Translations under genes and position numbers: made by a program
The notes under the pieces: model-generated
The model's database searches: none
What the model was told of the DNA's origin: nothing
What the model saw: the letters and a program-made list of their open reading frames with translations, nothing else
Part shown: positions 34,878 to 45,604 of the stretch, one piece after another
How the letters are laid out: each line of letters starts with the position of its first letter
Numbering within the stretch: position 1 is the first letter of the stretch
Source of the DNA: Breviolum minutum Mf 1.05b.01
Lineage: Eukaryota; Sar; Dinophyceae; Suessiales; Symbiodiniaceae
Length of the DNA stretch: 64,000 bases
Direction of reading: 5' to 3'
NCBI GenBank assembly: GCA_000507305.1
Contig: DF240454.1
Span: 180,681-244,680, forward strand

Positions 34878-34970
34878 GTACGTTTGTTGAATCCGCGTGT
34901 CACCGCCCTGGTGAGACAAAGTGGCCGAGTGACGTTGTTGGGAAGTTCAGATTTGGTGGGTGAGATTCAG
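34878..34970 (+). CDS. Exon with both splice sites, unknown protein
   Basis: TTATTTTCAG|GTA to GAGATTCAG|GTGTAT. Exactly 31 codons, phase 0 at both ends, reading VRLLNPRVTALVRQSGRVTL and LGSSDLVGEIQ. Beta-strand-like Val/Arg/Leu alternation. One of the cleanest exons in the window. Confidence 0.68.
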
Positions 34971-35792
34971 GTGTATTTTGTGGAGGGATTTCCCTTCATG
35001 TGACTTCATGTGTCGTAGGTGGTTGCTTCGGTTCACATATGTCACAATGTTCACAGTAGGGGGTAACATCTCATGTTGGATCAACATATTTAATTTCTCG
35101 AAATGGCATTAATTGTTTTGAATAATACTCTTATAGATTCGGTCAATGGTTCTCTCTGAGGCCTTATGAATCCCTTGTTTCTGGTGGTTTACAATTTCTG
35201 GGGACGTTTCAGTTGACTGGCCATGACAACCACACCCCGAAAAGCCAAAATGAAATCAGGTGGTGGCACAATGCAGATTGCGTGAAATCAAAAGTAGATG
35301 GGACTTTCCGATAAAGTAAGTACGGAATGTCATTTCCAATGTATGGCAATTCTTAGATGGAATAGATGGATATCAATATGATCGACATTGCCGAGAATTA
35401 GCTACGAATTTCTTCATCATTCAAAGTGGTTGGGTCTCTTACGATCCCAAAGTGAGTCTTTACTTTGCGCTGCAATGTATTCCCGGATATGCCCAGATGA
35501 TCCCAGATGTTTCATCAGAATCCTTCAAACAACCAACTTCAGACACGATGGGATCAGAGAAACTTGAGAATCTGAAATTTGGAACTGGTTATGGCAAGAC
35601 AGTGGTAACTATGCTTGGTATTGTGATGTCATATTTAATACAACTCACACATTTATTGAGATTAAAACTGCACTTTTGTATATTGCTGCCGGGTAATTGC
35701 TATACTGCTACATGTATGTATATTACATGATATTATATGCTACCTAGAGGGCTTAGCTGTCTATCAGAAGCACTCTCCTTTGCTTGAATGAG

Positions 35793-35867
35793 GTCATCGA
35801 GTGCTAAGTGCGTGACGGAAGAGGGTCTGAAGAAGTATGGGTGCCCAGATATCCAGATCCATCTTTG
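35793..35867 (+). CDS. Exon with both splice sites, unknown protein
   Basis: Pyrimidine tract, then GAATGAG|G. It reads SSSAKCVTEEGLKKYGCPDI and QIHLW and ends at a canonical GTATGT donor. Two cysteines 13 residues apart. No family recognised. Confidence 0.6.
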
Positions 35868-36022
35868 GTATGTGCCTTCCGCTTAAGGTGCACATCATTG
35901 GTGCACCTCTTTCACTCATGTGATTCGCCCAAAAGTGAGTTTTGCTTTCATTATCTACCTTGCGTTTTGTTCTTTACCTTAGTTTTTGTCGTTTGATTTA
36001 AAGATACTTCCATGTTGGACAG

Positions 36023-36068
36023 GTGTTCTAGGCAGCTTTGCGGAGAAACATGAACAAGGTTCGCTCAG
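36023..36068 (+). CDS. Candidate exon, unknown protein
   Basis: TGTTGGACAG|G to TCGCTCAG|GTTGGC, reading VLGSFAEKHEQGSL plus part of an Arg codon. An earlier donor (GAACAAG|GTTCGC) is possible. Its phase does not fit 35867, so an exon may lie between. Confidence 0.42.
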
Positions 36069-36206
36069 GTTGGCATGACTGAAAGCCTTTGCTTTAGTTT
36101 GATGTTTCATGGATAGTTCTCTAGAACTATATAACTTTGGAGAATCCGCTGAAAAATGTTGAAACATTTCAGCCTGCTTCATGATCCAATTCCCACACCC
36201 TGACAG

Positions 36207-36257
36207 ATGGCCGAGGACAGCAAAGAAAGTGGCCCGCTTAATACAGAGGCCAGTGAG
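36207..36257 (+). CDS. Possible first coding exon (ATG)
   Basis: CACACCCTGACAG|ATGGCC: an acceptor directly before an ATG, with an in-frame TGA just upstream. It reads MAEDSKESGPLNTEASE and ends at AGTGAG|GTATTG. In dinoflagellates a spliced leader is joined at such an AG, so this may be the 5' end of a gene. The frame beyond the donor (VLVERVGRQWPTKWESKIK) also looks coding. An internal exon cannot be ruled out. Confidence 0.5.
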
Positions 36258-36469
36258 GTATTGGTGGAAAGGGTTGGCCGACAATGGCCGACAAAGTGGG
36301 AGTCTAAGATTAAATGAAGCAGCTGAAATTATTGTGTATGATGTATGATTATTGTATGTATGAGTAGACAAGAATATGGCCCTACTGTACTACTGTTTGC
36401 TTTGTTAATTGTCAATTTATGAGCTCCGGCTTAGTGAAGCATAGTTTCCAATCCCCATGTGTTAATTAA

Positions 36470-36640
36470 ACAGAACAAAAACCTCCAAGTGACAACGGAG
36501 TCCAAGTCCCAATAGCAAGGCATCTATATCGGTATACTAAGCCCAGAGTGAATTGTACAACACCTTTGGTTGGTGTTGTCACTGGTGGCGTTTTTGGGAA
36601 GTCGTCCGAAAATGATCGCAAGGGTCAGGTTCGTGTGACG
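36470..36640 (+). CDS. Coding segment, unknown protein
   Basis: Fifty-seven or more codons without ATG, reading DNGVQVPIARHLYRYTKPRV, then NCTTPLVGVVTGGVFGKSSE and NDRKGQVRVT. Donors at GGTCAG|GTTCGT (36628) and GTGACG|GTACGT (36640). The left edge is unclear because the frame opens at a TAA at 36467. The minus strand is open too (36524-36736). Confidence 0.48.
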
Positions 36641-37945
36641 GTACGTTTTTGTTTTGGTGAATCCATGACCTGCATTTCTTTTTTGTAAATCACGGTCAGA
36701 TTGATGCAGATTGGATCGCAGGATCACTCCGATCAATAGCGGATAGGGATGGCAACTAAGCCCTCAATTCTGTGACTTTGAACTCCTTGCTGTTTGAATG
36801 TATTAAGGTATACTTGTTTTGTCGTGTTGCTCCCAGGTGGATGTTCCAAGTAAAATGCAGTCATAAACCTATAAACCCCTATACCTGGAATGCCTGTGAC
36901 ATATTTTTCAATTATTTCTACAGCGACCTTATTTCCCCTGAACTTCATCAACAGGGAGTTTTTTGGAAGGGAGCAATGTGGAGCGGGGGGCGATCTATCG
37001 ATACAATGCTGTCCTCGGGGTTCAAGAGCTACAGGGGCCTACCACGAGTTGTTCCGATGGCCTTGCAGCTTAGTTTTTTACACCAATGTGTATGCAAATG
37101 GGTTTCAATTCTTCAAGTACTGTAACCCTTCTATGTAATTTATTTGCTTATCCACAGGTCGGCAATCCATGCACTATTTGATCACCACTGTGGTAATTGG
37201 AATTATCATCCTTTGACGGAGGGATTCATATGAATCTTACTTGTCCAAAGATTCCACATTTCTGTTTTTTTTGGCAACATGATGACAACCCTTCATTCCC
37301 AGTGGAGTTGGGATTATCATAAGTGATAATTTTCCCAAGTTGAATCCGGTGCCAAAAGTCCCTCCATAGAAGCAGCTCACAAACCTAGCCACCAGGGCTG
37401 GAAATCCGAATGCCAGGCATCGATGTGTGAGCAAATTGGGGGACGGGACAATTTCCCCTGATATATCTTGATTAAAAAAAAGCTGCCTATACCTATTTTC
37501 TTTGCAGTAGGAAGTTGTCAGATTTCCCCTCGCTATGTTGAGTTGAGGTGCTACAGACTTTCTGTATTTGGGAAGGCTTTTTCAGCCAGTGCAAAGCCAT
37601 ATATGATAATTATGTTTCAGCATTTTTCATCAAGAGGGCAAAAAGTGCCGGCATAGTGGTGGTTCATGGTAGAGTAAATTCTGCCAAACATCCCCTCAGA
37701 CCTTAGTTGGAAAGATATGGAAAGTTGAAAGATGTTTTTTTTCTTCCATTGATGGGATATGGACTCATTTCACTTTACTAGTGTTTTTATTGTTCATGTT
37801 GCAATTTACTGCTTACATTTGCTTACTAAATTACTGCTCATTAGCGCAACCTTACAAGTTTAGGCGATAGTAATAGGTAGTGGGATTTTGCCCAACGGTG
37901 TGCACTTCTTATTACTCTTTCAGGATGCTGCAAGTGTTTTTCCAG
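36641..37945. other. Stretch with a multi-frame GC-rich patch
   Basis: At about 36950-37080 all three + frames are open in GC-rich sequence (for example ATGAYHELFRWPCSLVFYTN or YNAVLGVQELQGPTTSCSDG), so an exon is likely but its frame cannot be chosen. The rest is AT-rich. Confidence 0.35.
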
Positions 37946-38134
37946 GTCATGCATGAATATACATGTTTCATCCTTTTTCCGATACTGTCGATGAACGAAG
38001 TAAAAAAGTATCCCACAAAACCTCGCACTCCTCCACGGCTTCCTCCCAAAAAAAGTATAGAAAGGAAACCTTCAGTGCATCGGAATCAATTGGATCGCTC
38101 GTGCATCACGCTGGCGCAACAAGAATTTCCCTCC
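37946..38134 (+). CDS. Long exon with both splice sites, Pro/Lys-rich
   Basis: GTGTTTTTCCAG|GTC to TTTCCCTCC|GTAAGC, exactly 63 codons in phase 0. Reads VMHEYTCFILFPILSMNEVK, then KYPTKPRTPPRLPPKKSIER and LDRSCITLAQQEFPS. A hydrophobic start is followed by a Pro/Lys-rich linker. A second frame is open (ATG at 37963, Ser/Lys-rich, 97 codons) but fits the acceptor phase less well. Confidence 0.6.
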
Positions 38135-38293
38135 GTAAGCTGAAGCGTTTTTTCCGGCTTGCAACATGTTGCAAAACATATTTCTTCAATGGTGGATTTG
38201 GGGGGATTGTTAAATTTCAAACATCACCTTCAGGGAGTTTGAGGGGCTTAAAATGATCGATGCTCCCTTTTTTAAGAGATGTTGTTTTTGCAG

Positions 38294-38363
38294 GTTTGCA
38301 GACTACAGAATTTCAAGCATCCTTTGCAAGGTGCAACTGAAGGAAAGGAAGGGCCATTCCCAG
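38294..38363 (+). CDS. Exon, unknown protein
   Basis: TTGTTTTTGCAG|G reads FADYRISSILCKVQLKERKG and HSQ, closed by TTCCCAG|GTTGAT. The frame stays coding-like beyond it (VDEVSASDQIVPEIS), so the exon may be longer. Confidence 0.58.
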
Positions 38364-39025
38364 GTTGATGAAGTATCAGCATCAGATCAGATAGTCCCAG
38401 AAATTAGTAGATATAGGTCTTGCAGTACTAGACTACATACATCATATTATACATGAACTTGTTTCAAGAATAGCGACAGGAATGTTATCAATTTCGGCTA
38501 TTACTCTATCCAATCAGTACAAATGATTTTACAACCTTGAAGAGACACCCTCACCAAGTGATGGTGAATAGGAGGAAACTGCGGGCAATTGGATCACAAG
38601 TACATGATTTGATTAGAATTGACCCTTTATTGTGCTGAACACATGACCTTTTCCAGCCTTCAGTGACGTGGAAGTCACTATACATACTATATTGGAAGTC
38701 ACTGACCTGGAGAAACTACGAAGTTTGCTATTCTTGGGCGAAAGTCTGTGTGAAATTTATCGATTTGCCCTTTTCTCATCTCAGCTTTTAAGTGAGAACT
38801 TGGATGTTTGATAAATCTTACATGTGTTTTTTAAAAATGTTGGTGATCTGAAGTCTACCCACGGAAACAGGGGAATTTGAATCATTCAACCTACAAAAAG
38901 GAGTTACTGCGAGTAGTTGACCAGTTTCTCATTTTGAACCTACCTAGTTTACAACATTAAAACCTTGAACCTGAAAGATCTTGGTCATTTGATCTCCCCT
39001 TTGTGTTGGACCATTTTAGTGCTAG

Positions 39026-39123
39026 GCCGATTTGGGTTTCCCCGTGCGCTTGGACCAGCTGGCGACCAAGCCGCTGAGCTCAGCAGTCGAACGGAAAAGA
39101 AAAGTTATTTCAGTTTCAAAGAG
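39026..39123 (+). CDS. Exon with both splice sites, basic end
   Basis: TTTTAGTGCTAG|GCC reads ADLGFPVRLDQLATKPLSSA, then VERKRKVISVSK and two bases of an Arg codon, ending at a GC donor (AAAGAG|GCTGGA). GC-rich third positions in the first half. The ERKRKV cluster could act as a nuclear-targeting signal (inference). Family unknown. Confidence 0.65.
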
Positions 39124-40041
39124 GCTGGATTTAAGATCTTGTTAATCATAACATGATGATCATGATGAGCATCAGGTGAAAAGGCACTCTTCTTGACTTT
39201 GCTGGCTGCTATGTTTTACGTTTTGCCAGGGCGACTGTACTTTTTGAGGAATAGTGCGTCCTTTTGTTTGCCAACGATCCCAAACAGGACTGTTTACAGT
39301 TTACCTATGGAAAAGGAGACCATTGTTCTGGATCCATATGCATATATGTGAAGTTGTGTTCAGATATACATGAGTTGATAAGATTGATATTTATACAAAT
39401 GTTAATATCAATAGTATCGTTGATCAGCATGGTTTTGCCATTGGTGCAGAACTTTATCCAGCAACAATATGAATGCAAGTGGCAAACCCTTCGGTTCTTT
39501 GGGAAACCTTGTGGGTCTGTATCCCATAAGGCTCACTGGATGGATACGCTATAGACATTCGCGAAACAGGTTGATTTTGCCTGTTGCTCAAGCAGCTTGT
39601 TTCCAAGTTGGATAATGTTTCCCGGCTACCACCTACACATCTTTACAAGCAAGTCATGAAGCATGATACTATTGAGATACATTGCCAAACCTACAACCAT
39701 GTAGATGAGAAATCAGTTAATTAATGCAAGATGGCATGCTCCTGTTTGCCTTCAAACAATCACTGGTCTTTGTGTATAGCATTGGCCCCCATTGGGGAGC
39801 TTCACAGAAATCTTTGTGAGATTTATATTATTGTTCTATCAAAACATCCATATTCAATCAATAATATCAATAGTTATTTGGTGATTCGGCTTGTTTTGTT
39901 GTTTACAATTCAAAGATCGTGAGGGCAATAGTCCCTTGGCACAATTTTCTTGTGATAGGCAAAAGAATACGAAGTAGCTATCGGTTGATAGAATAAGATG
40001 AGGAGAAATATTGCATCTTAATCAACTTCACTGTTTTCCAG

Positions 40042-40189
40042 TTTATGCACTGCTTATTTAGCGAGATGGTAAACTGTCCGAAATTTTACAGTAAGATGTT
40101 CCACGTCCCAAGGTTCCGTCGCAATGCGCTTTACGAGCCGGAGTTCTTTAGCAATTGTGTGGCTTGTTATGGGTACAACGGGGTGGAAG
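40042..40189 (+). CDS. Long exon, Cys/aromatic-rich, unknown protein
   Basis: Pyrimidine-rich acceptor ACTGTTTTCCAG, then FMHCLFSEMVNCPKFYSKMF, HVPRFRRNALYEPEFFSNCV and ACYGYNGVE, closed by a GA donor (GTGGAAG|GAATTG). Several Cys and aromatic residues suggest a folded extracellular or enzyme domain. The segment YEPEFFSNCVACYGYNGVEG is distinctive and should be searchable. Confidence 0.6.
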
Positions 40190-40538
40190 GAATTGGTGGG
40201 AGAATGTTCTTGTTTCTCATGCTTATAATTATAAACATCACAAAATCAGATTCATAGATCTCATATTTTCGGACTTGGGAACAACATATGCATAATGATA
40301 CTCATCTTCAAAATATCAAGTTGGGGATGCAGAGTGGTGACTCTGCATCGTCAACGTTTGTTGATTTTATTCTATTCAAGTTATGTCCAAAGGGTCATGA
40401 GTGGTTTGAGTACTGCGTTGTATCATTGGGTGATGCGTGTGATACTTTCATGATGCATAGTATCGTTTCATGATGCAAAGTTCAAAGATCCCGACTACCC
40501 CGACCAAGGTTTTGTCCAGCATCTAACCAAGTGTCCAG

Positions 40539-40600
40539 GCACAGAACCTGATAGACTTTGTGTTGATCGACAAAATCCTCCAGCGCCTGGCATCCTTAAG
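40539..40600 (+). CDS. Helical exon, unknown protein
   Basis: AGTGTCCAG|GCA reads AQNLIDFVLIDKILQRLASL plus two bases, in phase 0. A clear amphipathic helix. The frame is open to 40758, but the later part is AT-rich and less protein-like. Confidence 0.5.
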
Positions 40601-40834
40601 ATGCATGCAATTTAAGAGATTTAAGGGAATGAATATGTATCATATGAACTGGTGCAAGATGTTGTTTGTGAACGCCTTTACGTACAGCAAAAGTCCTTTT
40701 ATACAAAAACCATCTACAAGAAGGCTCTCCCTACCCATAGTTAATCTCCCTTACAACTGAGGACACCTGCGTAAAAATCTGACTTGGAAACTGAAGATGA
40801 TGACTTGTAAAGAGGGAATCACCTCTTGAAACAG

Positions 40835-40915
40835 GGTCGATTTCATGCCTCCCCGGAACCCCCGGATGTCAACAGTCAACGGCAAATGAAAGAACATCTG
40901 CCAGTGGTTGGCATG
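40835..40915 (+). CDS. Exon, unknown protein
   Basis: TTGAAACAG|GGT reads GRFHASPEPPDVNSQRQMKE and HLPVVGM in phase 0, followed by a possible GTGGGC donor. Pro-rich start. Confidence 0.5.
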
Positions 40916-41212
40916 GTGGGCCTAACCACATGTACCCCAAAATCCAACTTTAGGCGGAATCTGTCGGGAAGTTGCGCCAAAACCCTTATAACCCACGGCT
41001 GCCAAATTAAACTCACCTGATTGCGAATCAAGATTCATTGAAGTATTGAAAGTGATCGGTAGCAATAGAACTCCACAACCACTTCTTGGTTGTATTTTTT
41101 GATGCCTTGGAGAAGACTTGCACTGAGGTCTTTCGTACCAAGAAGTTGGCATCTCAGCCAGTGAAGCCCGTTTTTCTTGGTTGGGCGGACTTGACAAGAC
41201 TAGGTATGAGAG

Positions 41213-41337
41213 GGTCGTGGAGTTGACATCACTGCAAAACAGATACAGCTGGAGGGGCTCACCCTAAAACGATTCCTTCAGAAGGTTTGTCCAAGGTGCC
41301 GCCCCTGCCAGACCGATAGGGGCGCACCCTACTTAAG
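41213..41337 (+). CDS. Exon with CxxCxxC cluster
   Basis: TATGAGAG|GGT reads GRGVDITAKQIQLEGLTLKR, then FLQKVCPRCRPCQTDRGAPY, and ends at CTTAAG|GATGTC (GA donor). The CPRCRPC cluster could be half of a zinc-binding site; the partner cysteines would be in the next exon. The minus strand shows a longer but less ordered frame. Confidence 0.55.
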
Positions 41338-41589
41338 GATGTCCCGTCGCCATGTACCATGTCCATAACTCATATCTGCTGTAGTGAAGATTGAACAAAA
41401 ATTGAGAGAATCATCATGTTGGAAAAAGATAATTCTATCTACCGAGTTCTGTCACACTTCGATTCTTGCAGCAGGATTCCATGTTCGAGTCTTTCACTTC
41501 TTCCCGTTTGGAACAAAAATATCCATGATTCTTCACTTTTGCCCGACCTGATCATGACCTGAGGCCCAAATGTACCTTCCTTGTCACAG

Positions 41590-41640
41590 CGGGTGGAAAG
41601 GCGGGAGCGATTCATGGGGCACTCCCTTGGCTTAGAGCTG
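41590..41640 (+). CDS. Candidate exon, unknown protein
   Basis: CCTTGTCACAG|CGG reads RVERRERFMGHSLGLEL. The acceptor lacks the usual following G, and the right edge is not defined. GC-rich and charged. Confidence 0.38.
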
Positions 41641-42076
41641 TTTGGGTTGGGAAATATGAATAGATTGCTTATACATGGAGACTACATATTACATGTACAT
41701 ACACGTACATGCGGTATGTGTAAAGATGTGGGATGTATATATAGGGTATTGTAATGTATTGTATGTGTGTATTATTTTATGGTATGTAATATAGAATTGT
41801 AGCCCATATATCATATATCCCATACATGTGAGATCTTGTGAGACAGAGTGCCATTTATCAAAATCAGATAGAATACAAGAAAGATTTGTCCAAAAATAAA
41901 AGTTAGCCTCCTCTTTCCTTGGACAGCTGTCAGTGCTTGTGTAGACTGTGTCACTGATGTTTGATGGAGATGTAGGGATGCTATTGTTGCTGGCGAGGAT
42001 GAAATCCTTGACCACTTATTACGTAACAAAGTTTACCAAACTCTGTAGATAGTATGTCTTTACCTTGGAAAGGGCC

Positions 42077-42105
42077 TATCAACTGGTGCGGGATTTTGTC
42101 CATTT
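42077..42105 (+). repeat. Dispersed motif D, copy 3
   Basis: TATCAACTGGTGCGGGATTT then TGTCCATTT; compare 8635 and 18378. Confidence 0.5.
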
Positions 42106-42241
42106 GAATGGTTTATGAATATTCTCGGTATTCCAGCTGAATGGTTCCTACGACTCACTGGATCTTGTCCGTCTTGGTGCTGCAACCGCAAATCACATCA
42201 AATAATCATCATATCTAACTCTCAATTTTGTGACCTGCGAG

Positions 42242-42351
42242 GTGTCTGTGAATGGTTTGCGCACGATGGAGGATGTGAGGGAGGCACCATGGGCAACTGA
42301 GCGTTGTCTTCTGAATGCAGGAAGGGTACCTAGGCTAACGGACCGATTGTT
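42242..42351 (+). CDS. Exon with strong splice signals, unknown protein
   Basis: TTTTGTGACCTGCGAG|GTG reads VSVNGLRTMEDVREAPWATE, then RCLLNAGRVPRLTDRL, and ends at a canonical GTAAGTG donor. Thirty-six codons plus two bases, with mixed charged and hydrophobic content. Among the best-supported exons here. Family unknown. Confidence 0.7.
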
Positions 42352-42578
42352 GTAAGTGAATATCTATGTCTATTCACGTTCAAAAGGTAAGATGTTCAAG
42401 CGCCATTGGAGGTTTGGTAGATTTTGGTTTTGGTGCCAGGGCATCATGTTCAGTATCCATGTCTTTTGTTGATACCTTGTGTTTTGAGTTTGAAATGAAG
42501 TTGTCAACAAACTGGCTCACGTTTGATCTGATGGTCGACCGTTGTCAGATTTATTGACATGTTTCAGCTCATCGTCAG

Positions 42579-42663
42579 GCATTGAGACGAGCCTACTTCG
42601 TCTTTCGTGAGTTCAGGACTCCGGTGACATTGAACGGAAACATGGATTTGGTTTGCTTCAAAG
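42579..42663 (+). CDS. Exon, unknown protein
   Basis: CTCATCGTCAG|GCA reads ALRRAYFVFREFRTPVTLNG and NMDLVCFK plus one base, closed by a GC donor (TTCAAAG|GCACTG). The frame is open on both sides (HVSAHRQ before, GTGGHKFTPRKIIG after). A minus-strand 71-codon frame overlaps it. Confidence 0.55.
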
Positions 42664-43030
42664 GCACTGGGGGTCATAAATTCACACCCCGGAAAATTAT
42701 CGGCTAGAACCTTGAAATCACCTAATCCGAAGGGCAAATCATCTTCCAAACATTTCCAAACCTCCATTTTGGGTTTCACCGGGTTGAAGTTCAGCTCCCG
42801 ACACCCAATTCCTTTGAAGTAGGAGATTCTCTTAGGATTCTTGACGTTTTTTAAGGGCGATCGATATGGTCATATTTTTACCAACCAACTAGGTTCAATT
42901 GATTCAGGGGCATCCAAGTTTGATCATTTGGAAGATCTAATTATATAGATGTCTTTGAAACTTTCAACTTGTTTAAGTGTTTTGCATATGGATATTTTGC
43001 AGTATATGAATGTGCTTCTGGATCTTTCAG

Positions 43031-43070
43031 TAATTGAAGAATCGGAGGCTCCGGAGACAAGTTCACCAAG
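43031..43070 (+). CDS. Candidate mini-exon, acidic
   Basis: GATCTTTCAG followed by a frame reading VIEESEAPETSSP and AG|GG. Acidic and Ser/Pro-rich. The acceptor and donor are both off the usual pattern. Confidence 0.3.
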
Positions 43071-43388
43071 GGTTTGAGCAATTACCACATATGTAGAGAT
43101 GTATACACGAGATGTATACTGTAGTACTGTAGTTTATATGCCCTTTGTTTCCAGAACACTTGGAATCATCGATGATTTTGTTTGGGCTAGCAAGTGTTTG
43201 GACTGCACTTTCACCCTGAGCCTGTAAAAACTCAGAGCCAAGCAAATGATAAGCTTTGGAGGGTTGGGCTGGGAATTTCCCATTTCACATGATCTGATTT
43301 TTGTTTAGGGGCCAAATGGAATGAACTCAGCTGACCTCACTACCGAAAGGACAGTGACCATTCAAGACACAAAAGTAACCACTGCCAA

Positions 43389-43445
43389 AAGAAGGTTGGA
43401 AGATAACTTTCCTCTTTAGGAAGGTCTCTTTTCGAATTTGGGGGG
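43389..43445 (+). repeat. Dispersed repeat, family A (partial)
   Basis: GAAGGTTGGAAGATAACTTT then CTTTAGGAAGGTCTCTTTTC matches the cores at 24330 and 58950. Confidence 0.45.
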
Positions 43446-43751
43446 CCGCCATAGGCCGACGTTTGACATAGGCGGCCACCAATTCTCAAGAAGCTGTAGA
43501 TGGTGGTTCCGCTGTAGAGACACGTTTGGAACCCATATCATCCTGGCAAAATGGCCGAAGACATCTTATCTTTATGGGGGAAGTAGATATTGCATCATCT
43601 TGTGAATTTCCTGATTGACAATTGCATTTCACGGCTGGTTGCGCTCAAAGAGATTCCAAAGCACCTTTGTTTCACTTTATTTCCATCCATCTCCCTCACT
43701 TGATGAGAATTCAATCAGATTTTATGGCATTTAGTATCCGTGTCCTGACAG

Positions 43752-43794
43752 GAGTTGAGAAAACGTTGCACAAAGTGGCAGCTTGCGCGAAAAG
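43752..43794 (+). CDS. Candidate mini-exon
   Basis: GTCCTGACAG|G to GCGAAAAG|GTTGCT reading VEKTLHKVAACAKR. It sits inside an 89-codon open frame (43622-43891) that is protein-like throughout, so the real exon may be larger. Confidence 0.42.
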
Positions 43795-44587
43795 GTTGCT
43801 AGCAATATTTCATGGCATGTGTTGCCATGGACAAAGTGGGCATCACTACATGATACCAGTTGCAGACTTGGTAGATGGATCCACATGCTGATACAAGCAG
43901 CCATGTCTATTTTTTACGTTAGTTGTGTGATGTTGTGTGTATGTGAGTGTGCTCTAGAATGGGACCTTTTGTATACCGATGTAATGCTACATGCCTCAGC
44001 CCAAATCTGCAGAACGATGAACCCTCAACAAAAAGTTGAACTAATGTTTTTTTATGAATTGAATTCAACAAGCTGTGAATTGAAACTTATTGTTTATTTG
44101 CTGATCCTTCTTGAAACGTCTAGAAACAAGCATGAAGGATTGATTGTTTGTTTTCAAAAGACCCCCAATTAAAGAGAAAACATTTAAAGGGATTGGAACC
44201 AGGAGTCACCTCCAGGAAACATAGCCAACTGCCAAGCTTCACGTCACTGCGCACGCTGCCTCAAAGATTAGGATATTTTGAAAGGGACAACTAGAACCCA
44301 TAGGATCCATGTATGACATATCTACCTACGTTGACCATAGAAATCAACCAAATGTCGCTAAATTGCCATACATGGATCATGTGGCGAATAAGATTTAGAA
44401 TAAATATACATTCTATTTAGTATAAATCTGGGCAAAGTATAACAACCATGTGGTTTAATAAGGGCACACAAACTCCAAAAAACAAGCCGAAGAATTTGGC
44501 TTGGTTGAAGTATGATCAAGTTTTCTCAAGTGAGCGTAGCTCTTGTGGATCCAATCCTTTGAAGAGAGACCCAACTGACCGTTGATG

Positions 44588-44740
44588 TACCGTATCCACG
44601 TGGTTGACATGTTGAAACCGCAAGCGTTGGCTCGGGGCGTGCGTTGAAAGGGTACGCCCCCCAAGGTGCCAACTGGATTTGGGACCGTGGCTTTGATGTC
44701 AAAGACTTCTTCTTGGGCTGACACAAATAAGGAACACAAT
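44588..44740 (-). CDS. Coding-like patch, strand undecided
   Basis: On the minus strand a strong pyrimidine tract ending CTCTCACAG precedes a frame reading AQEEVFDIKATVPNPVGTLG, then GVPFQRTPRANACGFNMSTT, with a donor-like GTCAGT after ATCAACG. On the + strand a frame reading ALKGYAPQGANWIWDRGFDV and KDFFLG is equally protein-like. The apparent signal peptide on the minus strand is the pyrimidine tract itself. One of the two is probably a real exon. Confidence 0.35.
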
Positions 44741-45322
44741 ACTGTGAGAGAAAAACAAGAAACGAAAGCAGCACCAGGAATCACATAATGAAACGGGTAC
44801 CAAATTTGATATTCAAGAAGTTGGTGGAGTTTTTGTTATGCTTGGAAAGAACTCTAATTTGCAGTCAGTCATAAGATTCATAAGTTGCTTTTGTTTTTCT
44901 TGGTGTTGTAGAAGCTGACAATTCATGATATAGCAGTATGAGACAATCACTGAGAACATGTTGGTGGAAAAACAACAGGGTTCCAACCAGCACTTCTTTT
45001 CTACGTGTAGACTTGAAAAATCTGCGAAGTTAGGCTTGGAACGCTAGAAATTCAAACAATAATATATGTTTCAAGTTTCGTCTCCCTCTATACGTGTTTA
45101 GGTTGTTTGTAAGCAATGCATGCTTTTACCAACCTCAAGCATGCATTCGAGTCAGGTGTTTGATACCCCAGGTATTATTCGAGATTATATATTTCCTGGA
45201 TTTGGTGAAGGAAGGAGGGTCTAAATGCTTGAGGATTAGAAGGCAGATCATCTCTTAGAACGGCACAATGCATTTCATATTATCGTTTGTTTGATGTTGT
45301 TAATGATAGGTTTGTTTGTTTT

Positions 45323-45604
45323 CTATGTTCTAAGTGTAGTTTCGAAATCAACCCCTAGAACAGTTCCAAGTGTAGCAACAAACGGACAAAAATAACAATT
45401 TTCTAAGCGTTTGTCCTTCACTATATGTGATGTATATGCTACTGCACGAAATTCTTCACCACATGGACCCAAAATTGAAAGCAAAATGAAGGATTCACCT
45501 TTTCCAGGGCCCATCATTTTTCTGTATTTCAATGGGTTAAATTTCTGAGGCGAAACGCATTTTGACCACCCAAATTTGGACCCACTTTTGCACCAGATTG
45601 GCAC
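45323..45604 (-). CDS. Minus-strand 93-codon frame, unknown protein
   Basis: Reads SKFGWSKCVSPQKFNPLKYR, then PGKGESFILLSILGPCGEEF and RAVAYTSHIVKDKRLENCYF, to a stop at 45323. Protein-like with AT-rich codons, comparable to the frames at 24927, 28453 and 61557. No splice edges assigned. Confidence 0.38.
   Translation of the reverse strand: MPIWCKSGSKFGWSKCVSPQKFNPLKYRKMMGPGKGESFILLSILGPCGEEFRAVAYTSHIVKDKRLENCYFCPFVATLGTVLGVDFETTLRT

Noticed and set aside
35979..36371. 130-codon minus-strand frame
   Set aside because: Covers two + exons with splice signals (36023, 36207) and reads as their shadow.
42137..42205. Candidate exon LNGSYDSLDLVRLGAATANH then TAA
   Set aside because: Only 36 bases before the much stronger exon at 42242 on the same strand, leaving no room for an intron or gene border.
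44740..44784. Signal-peptide-like start of a minus-strand frame
   Set aside because: The hydrophobic run is a translated polypyrimidine tract ending in CTCACAG, more likely an intron end, and the frame has no ATG there.
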